Shown here: one piece after another, positions 53,870 to 64,000 of the stretch
Position numbering within the stretch: position 1 is the first letter of the stretch
Layout: every line of letters begins with the position of its first letter
DNA from: Limnephilus marmoratus
Taxonomy: Eukaryota > Arthropoda > Insecta > Trichoptera > Limnephilidae
Reading direction: 5' to 3'
Assembly (NCBI GenBank): GCA_917880885.1
Contig: OU862927.1
Location: forward strand, 35,739,571 to 35,803,570
Length of the DNA: 64,000 bases
Translations under genes and position numbers: made by a program
Notes under the pieces: generated by a model
Database searches by the model: none
The model's input: the letters and a program-made list of their open reading frames with translations, nothing else
Told to the model about the DNA's origin: nothing

Positions 53870-54165
53870 ATATGTGTGTTAATAAGTCACCAGTTTTAGG
53901 TTAGAATCTATATGTCTTAGTCATAAGTCACTAGCTATAAGTCTTAGAGCTAAGTCACTAGTTATAATTGTAAATCTTAGTTGTAAGCCAGTAATATAAG
54001 TAGCCATAAGTCTTAGATGTAAGTCACTAGTTGTAATTGTAAATCTTAGTTATAAGCCAGTATTATTAATTCTTTTATATATTTATTTGTACAGCGCCCT
54101 TGAGGTGATTTTTCACGAAAACGGCGCTATATAAATTAGCCAATTATTATTATTATTATGTAAAC
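53870..54165 (+). repeat. LINE 3' tail with hairpin and (ATT)n
   Basis: Repeated TAAGTCACTAGTTATAATTG words, then CAGCGCCCTTGAGGTG...AAACGGCGCTATATAAATTA and a (TTA)n tail. Hairpin plus trinucleotide tail is the usual 3' end of CR1/L2/Rex LINEs. Confidence 0.6.
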
Positions 54166-54521
54166 ACAGGCACATTCCTGAATTACTGTTTGCTCCAGAA
54201 GTTGGTGAAGTTTTCAAATAAATGGTCAAGTTGTAGTACTCCGTTTCACTTGGCCAATCATGGTGTCGAACACTTCACGTAAGTGAATTAAGTTAAAATC
54301 AATTAAAATATAAACTGCATATATTTTCGTCTCCCACTACATAAATACTCACTTTTCGTAATAATATAGCAAAATCTAAATATTTAAATAAGAAATATTA
54401 CGTGTTAACCGTGAGGCACACTGTGACAAGTTTATCCTTGAAATTGATACAATTACTTAGTTTTCACTTTTCCACAAACCCTTGTTATTTTACATCGAAT
54501 TTGAAAAACATATAAAATGCA

Positions 54522-55656
54522 GGGAGGAATGCAGATCCTGCCACAGTTTGTTTTATGCAAAAAACCATGTTTTCACCACGTTTTAAGTTGAGAACTTTAA
54601 TCCGGAAGATGAAAAAAAGTGCAGAAAGCAATAGAAAAAAATTTAAATAAGTAATTAATTTTCAGTTGCGTTAAATAAAATTTCTCTTCGCGAACCGACA
54701 CTATGACAGACCGGCGGGTGCCATCGGGCATTTCCTCACTGTTGGTATCCCTGATACAAAGACGAGCTAAATACGATTGTAGCCGACTTCGTGGGATAAC
54801 TGATGAGGCGCGTAATTATGAAATTTGTCTAGCGGGCTTGTGTAAGTTATCTTTACTTTAAAAAACAGCCTACGTTTTTGAATGGTTTGTTTGGCTACGC
54901 AGGGTTTGTGTAGCGGGCTTGTGTATGTTATCTTTACTTTAAAAAACAGCCTACGTTTTTGAATGGTTTGTTTGGCTACGCAGGGTTTGTGTAGCGGGCT
55001 TGTGTATGTTATCTTTACTTTAAAAAACAGCCTACGTTTTTGAATGGTTTGTTTGGCTACGCAGGGTTTGTGTAGCGGGCTTGTGTATGTTATCTTTACT
55101 TTAAAAAACAGCCTACATTTTTGAATGGTTTGTTTGGCTACGCAGGGTTTGTGTAGCGGGCTTGTGTATGTTATCTTTACTTTAAAAAACAGCCTACGTT
55201 TTTGAATGGTTTGTTTGGCTATGCAGGGTTTGTGTAGCGGGCTTGTGTATGTTATCTTTACTTTAAAAAACAGCCTGAATGGTTTGTTTGGCTACGCAGG
55301 GTTTGTGTAGCGGGCTTGTGTATATTACCTTTATTTTAAAAAACATCCCAGGATTTGAATGGTTTGTTCTTCATAATTATGCGCCTTATTATTTATCCCA
55401 CGAAGTCGGCTACGATCGTATCTGGCTCTTGTTTGTAGGTCTGGGATACCAACATAACAGTGACAAAATGGCGGGCGGAGTGTCGTAGTATCGGTTCACG
55501 AAGTGAAATTTTATTTATACTTTAAACGGCTGTATCTCCCTCAATTTTGCCGAGCGCGCCTTAATTTTTTTTTAATTCAGCTTCTCCACACTTTTCTCAT
55601 CTAGAAAGTGCCTTTTTATTAAATTTCCAAACTGTGGCAGGATCTGCATTTCACCC
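54522..55656. mobile_element. TIR element, GGGTGAAATG family, copy 4
   Basis: Ends GGGAGGAATGCAGATCCTG and, inverted, GGGTGAAATGCAGATCCTG, flanked by a perfect 8-bp duplication AAAATGCA (54514-54521, 55657-55664). The TIR proper is ~28 bp; the longer arms seen in copies 1-3 are diverged at the left. The interior has seven ~81-bp tandem units. 1135 bp, no transposase. Confidence 0.9.
54831..55369. repeat. 81-bp tandem array, seven units
   Basis: AGCGGGCTTGTGTA starts at 54831, 54912, 54993, 55074, 55155, 55236 and 55309. Spacing is 81 except the sixth unit (73, lacking ACGTTTTT). Units are nearly identical, which points to recent amplification. Confidence 0.95.
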
Positions 55657-55664
55657 AAAATGCA

Positions 55665-56920
55665 TTTGGGTAATATTCAAAACATCCCATAAAAATATCC
55701 CATATAAAATGAAATAGTCACTAGCTAGTCAATAACTATTTCTTTCTGATTCAAGGTAATATTATTAACGTTATTTATGTAATACTTATAAAAATGTGAT
55801 CAATCTAGTAATGCCCCTTTTTTGCTATTACCTTTTACAGTCAAATTATAACAACGGCGTAAAACAACTGAAGGCTTAGTACCTAACCAAACGGTATGCT
55901 GTTACAATTTAACCTAAAAATTTGACAACGCATTATATCGCAATAATTTTGTTAATTAGAATTGTTGTGGCAATACATATACGAATTAAGCTAGAAAAGC
56001 TGGCATTGGAAAAATATAGGCGTTGAAATTATTTATTTGTACAATTCAAGATTCTGTCAAAAGTATTCTAAAAATACCTTGAAGCCGGCAATCAAAATAT
56101 TGCCAATGTAACGAAACATGACGAATGAAATAAAACGCGAAATGTATACATGTAGTTAATGTTCGTAATTACAGAATAATAAACTGAAACAAACCTAAAA
56201 TCGGTAAATATCGCAACGAGAAAAATCAACAAAAACTGGCAAATTTAGAAAATGGCGGGTGGAAAAGAACATCCCGCCTTTTTTGTTAAAGGTTTGATAA
56301 CGAACGCTGTAAAAAAATAAATAAATTTAGAGATGTTCAGATAAAACATGTAGTGGGCACAAACTTACATATTTATATTAATTTTTAAACACGTTATCAA
56401 TCAAAAAATTACACTCCCGCGGCACTTATCAAACACGAGACGCCAAAATCACAAATTCTTGCAAGCAGGGTTGTCAACTGATAAAATTGAATAAAATATA
56501 AAATCATGATAAAATCTATGCAATACCATAGATAATACTATCCGAATACATAGTTACTTGAATATATTTTAAAAAAATATATATTACACTTATTTATAAA
56601 TATTATTTTTACCAATTTTGCATTTTGTCTGTCCGTAAATTAGTGTGTATGTTCTGTTTCCAGTTCATGATGGTTGCTGTTTGAATATTTCATCGGATAC
56701 TTTTTGTGCTCGCCATGAGAAAGATTTAAACCTACAATACACGAAATCTTTTTTATGCCCGATTCCCGTATAGAACCAAAGACAAAATTATTTGCTTTAC
56801 GCGATCGCTATTATCAACGTTACCGGATATTTTAAAATTATTTTTTCATAGGTTTTAATGATCTTTCTGAGGTGGTTTAATTCTGAGTCTGCATGGAACC
56901 ATTAATAAAAATGTACTTAG
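55665..56920. other. AT-rich spacer, no gene
   Basis: No coding region or RNA gene recognised in this 1.25 kb. Confidence 0.45.
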
Positions 56921-57180
56921 GGGCCATTCATTTATTACGTAAGACGATTTAGGGGGAGGGGGGGGGGGGGGGGAGGGGGGGTCGACCATGCCTTATTTTT
57001 TTTTTACAAGGGGGTGGGAGGGAGTCTCGATAGTTCTTAGTAGGAGGGGGGGGGGTGGCTAGAGAATTTCAGAAATAGGCTATTTTCGTCTATAAAAAGA
57101 CCGTCAGTCACAAAGACAATATCCTTAGTAGTGTCACCTCTCCGTCGGGGTGGTCTGCCCCCCCCCCCCTCGCTAAGCTA
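56921..57180. repeat. Poly-G-rich repeat
   Basis: GGGGCCATTCATTTATTACG is followed by long G-runs (56951-56978 region, 57045-57054) and a C-run (57159-57170). The plus strand has four or more G-tracts, so quadruplex formation is possible. It is probably the end of a DNA element. Confidence 0.5.
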
Positions 57181-57218
57181 CCAAACGGTTTTTAGTCATC
57201 GTTGATTTCAGCCATGTT

Positions 57219-57821
57219 TTAACTAAGTATTGCTTTTTTTGTTGCGGGAAAGAAAATGTTCGTCTCCTTAAACACTTCAATAAAATCTAGTTTTTCGAGA
57301 TCTTTTCTGGTCATACCCTTGCTCTGCCATTTTTTATACCATAGTTCGGCTTCTTGATTAAAATTAAGTAAATCGTAGTATAGGCAAAAATTTTGTGCTT
57401 TTTTCTTTAAAATCAATTAATGATGTATTCAACAATGCATTGCACAGGGATGTAGCGACATTAATCCGAAAGCAGGCAAATTTTGGTCAACAAAACGCTG
57501 CTCCAATGCAGATATAAGGGAACCTAAATAAGGAATGATAATCGATCGCTTCCAAAAATCGCATGGAGTCTCAGCAAGGTAATAGGACCGATGTTGTTGG
57601 CAAGATGCAATGCGTGGGACTTGTATATCAGTTCCAAAGGCAGCTGCAGTTCTAATTGAAATATCTAAAATATTTTGGCTCTCTATGTCTACGTTGCTTC
57701 GATGATCATTTATAACAGAAATTAAACCATTAATATGACACATACATGCGTACATATTGATAGTTTCCGATTGTAAAGCATTGGAAATAGGTTCCAATAT
57801 GCCTGAGTACTTGGCTATCAT
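57219..57821 (-). pseudogene. hAT transposase fragment, frameshifted
   Basis: Minus strand 57821-57429: LEPISNALQSETINMYAC, RSNVDIESQNILDISIRTAA and HRSYYLAETPCDFWKRSIII then SLEQRF-type text (ISALEQRFVDQNLPAFGLMS). A second frame, 57416-57219, gives FNQEAELWYKKWQSKG and VFKETNIFFPATKKAILS. These are central parts of the DUF4371/ZMYM-type hAT transposase. The catalytic and dimerisation ends are missing. Confidence 0.75.
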
Positions 57822-57829
57822 TTGAACAC

Positions 57830-58227
57830 ATAAAAATGGTAATAATAAAAATTAAATTGATTCGGAAATAGCGTAAAAGTTTTTGTAAAGTGAGAAATTC
57901 CAAGTTTTCTCAATTTTCTCTCTGATATTTTATTTCAGGGGTAGGTAGGTACTTTTTGAAAACTTGAACTGTTCTTTTTGAAAATAACGTAGCGAGCCAC
58001 TTCCGTTTACAACAATCTAAAACTGTACAGCATAATAATATTTTCATATGTCGTTTTGTAATGCATTTCAGTTTAATGGAGAGAAAAACCGAATTGTTTT
58101 CTCTTTCGGATGCCTCCAATTTTAACTCTCCTTAACAATATTTTTCCATAATAAAGTACTTTGATATTTCCGTAGAAATTTCATATAAAATGAGTACAAA
58201 TAAATAAAAAAAAAAATTATAATAAAC
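57830..58227. other. Spacer, no gene
   Basis: AT-rich with chance frames. The minus frame at 57910-58119 has no recognisable motif. Confidence 0.4.
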
Positions 58228-58735
58228 TAGATGGTCCCAGCATGCGTTGCTATGCCATTTAATAAAGAAATTGCTTCTCCCTGAGTGTCCTTTCCCATTC
58301 ATCCCGTTCCCCTTCCGCCTCCCCTTCTTCTCCTGCGTCCTCTTCCCCTCTCGCGTTCCCATTCCGTCACCTCCACCTTCCCTCTCTCCACTCCACTCCC
58401 CCCCTTCCCAGGTCCCGCGAACCCCCCTCCCGAGTTCTCCTCCCCCCTCCCATGTCCCCCTCCTCCCTCTCAGGTTCCACTCCCCCTCCTTGGTTCCCCT
58501 CCCCCATCTCTCCCTCCCTCCCGCTTTCCATTGCAATAGCCGCTTCCTCGCGTGCCACCAATAGCAATTTTTTTATACAAATTTCATAATGTCAGAGCTC
58601 ATCTGAAGTTTTATAAAAACCTTGTCCTGACAATAACGAACATACAAAAAAAAGAATTATCCAATTTGGTGCAGTCGTTCGAAAGTTATGCGCTTAGCAA
58701 CACATTCAGCGATTCATTTTTATATTATAGATACC
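58228..58735 (+). repeat. RTE-like retroposon, long copy
   Basis: Begins ACTAGATGGTCCCAGCATGC, GTTGCTATGCCATTTAATAA, has a ~250-bp pyrimidine-rich middle, then TCATAATGTCAGAGCTCATC, GTGCAGTCGTTCGAAAGTTA and ends TTTATATTATAGATA. The tail pattern is that of RTE-dependent retroposons. Proline-rich frames here are low-complexity and not genes. Confidence 0.7.
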
Positions 58736-58865
58736 TACACTTGTTTGTTATTACCGTACAGGATCACCAAGAAAGTCGTTTCTGTTTATAAAAAAAAATT
58801 GATGATTCTACAAAAATAAAGTTTAGAATAGAAAAATCATCTAAATACCAAAGATAATAGATTTA

Positions 58866-59453
58866 TTAGCGCCTTCCGAGTATACATTTAGGCACAATCA
58901 GGTTTTAAAAATAATTCACCAAAGTTTGGTAATTAAACATAACTTGATTGATTGCCGTAATGTAGTACCTTATTATGAATATGAACCAAATTCATTTATA
59001 GAAAATGAATTTTATAAAATATATTATGATAAAACTATACTAACAGACAGAACAATTAGTCATAATAGACCTGATATAGTTTTACATGACAAAATTAAAA
59101 AAATAACTTATATCATTGATGTAGCTATTCCAAATTCCTGTAATATTCAAAAAACTGTTTCTGAAAAAATTAGAAAATACACAGATTTAGGAAATGAGAT
59201 TAAAAGAATTTGGCATTCTCGGACTATAAAAATATTACCATTTGTTATTTCGGCCACTGGCATAATACCTAGGAATCTGATTCAAAATTTAAGCATATTA
59301 GATTTGTCAAAGAATTTGTATATAAAAATGCAAAAAGCAGTAATTTTAAATACATGTAGGATTACAAAAGATTTTTTAAATATTTATATTGAGGGATCAG
59401 TAGGATTTATAGGTTCAATTAGAAATGCCACAGAGCCGAACCCTCTGATATGA
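58866..59453 (+). pseudogene. LINE C-terminus with restriction-like endonuclease motif
   Basis: The frame reads RHNQVLKIIHQSL upstream of the ATG at 58926, then 175 residues to TGA at 59451. Within the ATG-started frame, RPDIVL (P49-D50) is followed after 14 residues by D65 in IIDVAIP, the PD...D pattern of the restriction-like endonuclease found C-terminal to RT in R2/R4-type LINEs. The YYKYEP-like YYEYEPNSF and ISATGIIPRNL segments are recurrent in such insect elements. RT and zinc finger are absent, so it is a 5'-truncated copy. Confidence 0.65.
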
Positions 59454-59601
59454 AAATATCTGGAGTCGGTGAATTATATTCCCATTTGGTCTCTAGTAGG
59501 TTGACATGTTGTTCTTGTATTGTTTTGTATTTATAATACTTATATAGTGCAATTGCATAACGTGGATTCACTAGATGATCATTTGGGGAAGTGTATGAAA
59601 G

Positions 59602-59608
<7 letters not shown>

Positions 59609-59656
<48 letters not shown>
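59609..59656. repeat. Poly-T tract, 48 bases
   Basis: Uninterrupted T48 followed by GGGGG and, 40 bases on, an A20 run. Likely an antisense retroposon A-tail. Length may be unreliable because of sequencing slippage. Confidence 0.85.
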
Positions 59657-59657
<1 letters not shown>

Positions 59658-59759
59658 GGGGAAAATTTAACCCGGACATTTAAATCTGGTGCGTAAAAAA
59701 AAAAAAAAAAAAACGAAAAACTATAAAATAAGTCAGATTCATTTAATTTTTGTAATCAT

Positions 59760-60311
59760 TTATTTATTTTTAATTCGTCATATTATATTATAAATATTCA
59801 TTACAATAAGGGGTAAATACTGCGCATTTACTTATATTTAATTAACACAAGTCATAATAAACCACAATAATAATATAATAATAAATATAATAACATTGTT
59901 TTCCGTTGGCACAAACTTTTGCAAGACAATAATTTCATTCTTTCTTGAAACCCCTCATTATTTATGGGGCTTGGAATACGTAGATCTAAAAATAAAAGCC
60001 GAATAAAAAGTACGTAGCCATTAATTTGGGTAGAAATGTCAAAACAAAAATATATTAAGTATTTAAAAATGCTTCACGCAAGTTAGGTTAGTCCAAATTT
60101 TTCAGCAGATTATTTTGATGGCAGCATTTTCGTTTTTATTTTTCATGTTGGTATTGATAATTTTTGACGAAGATCACCATAGATTTATATAAATCTATGA
60201 AGATCACCTTGAAACGCGGCTTTTTAGGAAAATTAGGAACCTGGCCAAGCAGGCCAAGTACCTACTTATTTATTTAGCTGATAAATCTATGGTATTTTTT
60301 TTGTTTGTTTA
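59760..60311. other. AT-rich 3' flank of cuticle-like gene
   Basis: No coding region. A hairpin CATAGATTTATATAAATCTATG lies near 60177-60199. On the minus strand this is the 3' UTR side of the exon at 60312. Confidence 0.4.
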
Positions 60312-60511
60312 TTAATGCTGGTATTGGTCATATTGATGCCTCTCGTCCAACTCTTGTTGGGGGTCGTGCAAGCCGAGGGCGCGCCTCTCCGCCTCTCTCT
60401 CGGCGCCGATGCGAGCGTGGTCGGCGGCAATCTGCTCGAAGAGGGTGAAGTGCTTCACTTTGGCGTGTTCCACGGCCTCTGTGTCGTGAGGGGCGTTGGG
60501 AAGACGAGCCG
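60312..60511 (-). CDS. Last exon, cuticle-protein-like
   Basis: Minus strand. Follows a TTTTTGTTTGTAG acceptor (AG at 60513-60512) in phase 2 and ends at TAA 60314-60312, adding 65 full codons. The peptide starts ARLPNAPHDTEAVEHAKVKH, then FTLFEQIAADHARIGAERE, and has a Gln/His/Asp-rich end. The DT-x-V--AK--HF pattern resembles the C-terminal 'DTPEVAAAKAAHF' motif of arthropod cuticle proteins. GC content is much higher than the surroundings, which supports coding use. No other exon is visible in the next 3.5 kb, so upstream exons lie beyond the window. An unrelated secreted or helical protein is possible. Confidence 0.5.
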
Positions 60512-60610
60512 CTACAAACAAAAAAACAACAACATTGAAATTCAAAATTGGGACGATCGCCATCCATTTCAGTACTAATTTTACTGTTAATAAATGTAAT
60601 TTTTTAGTTC

Positions 60611-60990
60611 GACACCCTCAAAAATAATAACCCTCAGGGCCTGTATCATCTTTGGGAATGCTGCGTGGAGGCTCTTTTTAGGAAAGAAAGGAGAGGAATT
60701 CTGGGAAACAAAGGGGTAGGTATTAGGGTTTGGTAGGAATCTGGGGGTCAGTGTGTCCAGGAGTGACGGACGTATGAATCCACCCCTCCCACTGCGGTGC
60801 AAGGCGATGTTTCGAGAGTGTACGGCTGGAGAAGTCAAAGAGACTCCATCAACCACTCTATCCCGATCCGGACTGACATGCAGCTGGTGGGCAGATGCAT
60901 CCGCCGCCAAAACCCGGACAAACTTCACCCCATGAACCCGGGACCCCCTGATAAGTCACCAAACGTAGCGATGGTAGAGGTGTTAAGAAT
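60611..60990 (-). repeat. Retroposon family P, long-subfamily copy
   Basis: CCCTCAGGGCCTGTATCATC, the block CAGGAGTGACGGACGTATGA, CGATCCGGACTGACATGCAG and CCCCATGAACCCGGGACCCC. The head is truncated. It lies in the intron upstream of the cuticle-like exon. Confidence 0.75.
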
Positions 60991-61683
60991 ATTGACATCT
61001 ATGGGATGATTGCTGTAGATAATCATTGATTTAATCTTGATCAGGTTATTAAGATATAATGAATACTAGAGACATCTGGGTGAATTTTATTGAAGCTAGT
61101 GTTACCAACTAACTAAAATAGGCCACGTGACTCAGTAGGTGCCGACCGCCATTGTTGTTGATTATTATTATTGTTCGTAAACCTGAAGACGGTGTTTTAT
61201 ATTTTTTTAGCAGTATAAAAAGGGTTTTATTCAAAATACTTTCTCTCTCGCATTAATCGATACCTAGGGTACAGTCCCTTTATTTCCCCAGGCGGGGTCC
61301 GGGCCAAATTTAGTTATAAAAGTGTTGATTTCATTTGTTGTAAATTCAAAGTGATTGTAAATAAAAACGACTCCATATTAAAAAAAGTTTTACAATAAAA
61401 AGTCCACCACCCCCGATGAAATGAAGTTATTGACAATAGTTATGACAAATATTCTAGTGCTACCCGTTCGCATTATATTTTTCTTAAAGACATTATTTAC
61501 AAAACAAAAAACTTTCACATTTCGGCATTGTGGGGATAAGAATAATTGCAATGGTAAATCAAATAGGCAAGGCTACACTTTAGAATTCATGAATATTAAC
61601 TCCCCTCTTCACGATGTGAGCGTGCAATATGGCTCTGGAAACGAGCAAATTTTTGCGAAAATTTATTGTTTTTCTTGTAAATT
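60991..61683. other. Intronic/intergenic spacer, no gene
   Basis: No recognisable coding region. The 94-residue plus frame at 61421-61705 has no motif and runs into the hAT element. Confidence 0.4.
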
Positions 61684-63143
61684 TTCAGCGCCGGATCTGC
61701 CATAAGTTCAAAAACGTGCAAAAAACCTGGCGCCAACTCCGAAGGGGCGCCGTGAGAAAATAAATATTGTATTAAAAATTTGTTATAATATTCCCTGAAT
61801 CGTTTAAAAATTTCCCATAGTACGAAATAATTATTACGCTCTAGCAACACTTTCCAAAGATACAGACTGCGCACGCATCTGGTTTGAATTCAACGAAATT
61901 CAACGATTTACGAATTTATAGTCAGTTACAGAATTTTTTTACAAATTCCATATATTTAGTTTAAACGTAAGATCTATTTTTCCCTATATCTTTTACTGTC
62001 TTTTACGACGAATGAGTGCGATCCAAATTCATTAACCAATCACAGCGCCGTACTTTTATTCAAGAGAACAAACCAACCGTCGGCGCCTTTCAAAATGCTT
62101 TTGTACGAATTAAGTCTCTAGGAGAAGGGACTTAAAGACCATTTTCTTATGAAATCTTCAGTAAATTCCATTAGCATAAACATCGCACGGTTTGCAACAG
62201 AACAGTTTCATCATTGATTTGACAGTTGAAGTTCGTTAAATGTACCTACAATTAATTTCTATTAGATTTGTTATTTTACAGCCAGTAATAATCAGTGTAA
62301 GCGTCTTTCGTAAGCCGTTGATACCATAGATACGTTCGTGTTTGTTCGCTCAACACAGAACACAGGGGAAATGGAAATGCAAGGTACAAATTTGAGGTTA
62401 TATTATTATATTATTATTATTATTATTAGATTTTTTAATTTATAACTACATTTCTATTGGTTGTTAGAGGTTGTGGATTGTGGATTACAATGAATAGAAC
62501 AATAATTAAAAAAAAACTTTCAGGCTCGCAGAATCTAAAACTTAGAATTAAAGAGCATAATGACATAAAAAACTCGTTTCCATTGGGAATTTTTTATTCC
62601 AATTTCTCCAGCACCGATAAAAAGTGATGTCCCGCGCAATGACGTTACAATGGTCCCGAGCACATCTAAACAGATATCTATCGCACAAATTCCTCCGGTC
62701 GAATTATTAGAAGATAAAAATAACGTCACTGATAGCAGTTTAAATTTAATTCTGTTTTCAGAGCTTGAATTGAAAGATCCCGGATGCTGGCCAAAGTTAT
62801 CTCAAAATTCCATTAGTTTATTAGTTCAGGAAAGTCCTGTACAATTGAAAGGTTTTCATTTTCCTATTACGAACAAGCGTAAATTTAATACTAAGTATTA
62901 TTACAAGAAACTGCCTAATGGAGAAGAATTACATAGATCGTGGCTTATTTATTCGAAAACTTTAGATAGGGTTACACCCTTTATATGTCTTGATTTTATT
63001 TGATAAATTAGTGTAAAAAAAAAAAATTAAATAAAAAAAAAATTGGGGTAAACGAATTTTTAATCAAAATAAAAATGTAGGGGGGGGGGGGGCGCCATCG
63101 GTACCTACTGCACAGGGCGCTAGATTTCGTAGATCCGGCCCTG
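61684..63143 (+). mobile_element. hAT element with TTF-type transposase start
   Basis: Left end near CAGCGCCGGATCTGCC (61686) and inverted right end CAGGGCCGGATCTACG (63143) are matched, with GGCGCC words just inside. TGTAAATT flanks both sides (61676-61683, 63144-63151), leaving two extra Ts at the left. It contains the beginning of a ZMYM1/TTF-type hAT transposase and then skips to the 3' end, so it is internally deleted. A G12 run is at 63080-63091. Confidence 0.7.
62370..63003 (+). pseudogene. hAT transposase N-terminus, TTF zinc-finger region
   Basis: A possible first exon MEMQ (ATG near 62370, donor AAG|GTACAA) joins at an acceptor TTTCAG (62518-62523) to SQNLKLRIKEHNDIKN, which stops after ~38 codons. 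One base out of frame, the frame 62650-63003 gives DPGCWPKLSQ, FHFPITNKRKFNTKYYYKKL and NGEELHRSWLIYSK, the start of the TTF-type zinc finger (family: FP...RxFxxxWYxxYxWLEYS). It terminates at 63001-63003 before the cysteines. Dead by frameshift and deletion. Confidence 0.65.
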
Positions 63144-63271
63144 TGTAAATTATGACAGTCTTGGCGGGACACGATAATATTGACGGCATATGGCCAACCC
63201 CTTATGCAATACCATAAATATACAAACCACCCACTGCAATACTATTGACGACCATAATAATCATAGACAAT

Positions 63272-63924
63272 AGAGAACTCCAGTCCAATTTTTTTTAATG
63301 AATAAAGACCTTCTAACTTAAATAACTGCATTTTCATTTTTATTTTTAGAGTTAGTTTTAATGGTTAAAATAATTGTCAAAGTTTTAATTTTTCAAGATC
63401 CCCCAAGACCACCGTATGTACGGTGAATCGTGTGATGTCATCACACCTGAAAAATTACTATAGGATTGGGCAATCAACTGATCAAGTGTCGCCATTTTGA
63501 ATACCATTATTCGAAGCATTCTTCCTAGAAGTAGCATTACTATTTTTTTGTGCAGTAGTTTTTCAATATTTTAAATAATAGAGATAAACTAATAGATATA
63601 CCTCTATTTTTGATGCTGAATTATTTAGGCTTAAATATTGTTTCAATAAACAAAACAACTAAATATCTATAAACAGTATGAAATAACGAATAACATGAAA
63701 TGTTGTTAATACTGATGGCTTGTGTCATACCAACATAATCAAAGATTTCAATACAATGACTGGTGACGCGTGACGTCAGCACTAACCATTCAGTAATACC
63801 AACTTTACAGTGTGTTTTGACGAGAGGTTTAAAAATGCACTTTTTAATATTTTTTTAAGAACTCTACGTTTAATATTATGAAATAAAACTTACATATTCA
63901 GAATCAGCGTTTATTGGTCTATAT
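63272..63924. repeat. ~650-bp dispersed repeat, inverted second copy
   Basis: Inverted, ~85-90% similar by eye to 13239-13897 (GAGAACTCCAGTCCAATTTT, CGTATGTACGGTGAATCGTG, GGTGACGCGTGACGTCAGCA). The outer end is cut by a hAT insertion at 63925. Confidence 0.75.
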
Positions 63925-64000
63925 CAGTGGTTCTCAACCTTTCTGTGACCCGGGACCACTTGTACATTTATTTTTTCGATAGGGACCACAAGCATTGGAA
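63925..64000. mobile_element. hAT element end, running off the window
   Basis: CAGTGGTTCTCAACCTTTCT is a classic hAT (Charlie-like) terminus. CCGGGACCACTTG and AGGGACCACAAG follow as subterminal repeats. It interrupts the preceding repeat at GGTCTATAT. Confidence 0.75.

Noticed and set aside
58247..58567. Proline/serine-rich and Gly/Glu-rich frames
   Set aside because: Translations of the pyrimidine-rich middle of an RTE-like retroposon, open in several frames at once.
60315..60578. Plus-strand frame of 87 codons
   Set aside because: Shadow of the GC-rich minus-strand exon. The minus frame has the acceptor, a stop and a recognisable motif.
61421..61705. 94-codon plus-strand frame
   Set aside because: No motif, AT-rich, and its end lies inside a hAT terminus. 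Treated as chance.

Overview
The window is animal nuclear DNA, almost certainly from an insect. It is AT-rich, has spliced genes with GT/AG introns, and its spacers are packed with transposable elements. The insect call rests on a fly/vertebrate-type HP1 gene, a last exon resembling arthropod cuticle proteins, a (TTAGG)n array (the insect telomere word) and RTE-type retroposon tails common in Lepidoptera and Hemiptera. The order cannot be fixed from sequence alone. No operon-like, prokaryotic, phage or CRISPR features are present.

Only four host genes can be supported. (1) The last exon of the 9-1-1 checkpoint clamp gene Rad1 (+, 190-312). (2) An intronless short-chain dehydrogenase/reductase of carbonyl-reductase-1 type (+, 19598-20485). 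(3) A complete coding region for heterochromatin protein 1 on the minus strand: chromodomain exon 43966-44185, hinge exon 31837-31989 and chromoshadow exon 31438-31616. Its ~12 kb first coding intron is filled with repeats. (4) The last exon of a cuticle-protein-like gene (-, 60312-60511).

The rest is a layered repeat landscape. 0.4-16 kb holds TIR elements, a LINE fragment, a hAT element with transposase remains (3915-5902), a nearly complete APE-type LINE (about 5925-9240), more hAT MITEs, tRNA-derived SINEs and palindromic MITEs. 17-28 kb holds LINE remnants split by DNA elements, the SDR gene, a hammerhead-ribozyme-like motif (20828-20880), and Tc1/mariner elements. 29-45 kb (around and inside the HP1 gene) is dominated by TTAA-flanked MITEs that repeatedly carry a conserved ~55-base hairpin, plus SINEs, LINE tails, a 45-bp minisatellite and a decayed mariner. 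45-64 kb holds LINE tails, TIR elements with 81-bp internal tandem repeats, hAT transposase remnants, a LINE fragment with a restriction-like endonuclease motif, and hAT ends.

Many elements have intact target-site duplications, so insertion order can be read at several places. The most interesting signals are two hammerhead-like folds, the hairpin-bearing TTAA MITE family, and two TIR families with 8-bp duplications that share the same internal ~94-bp repeat although their termini differ.
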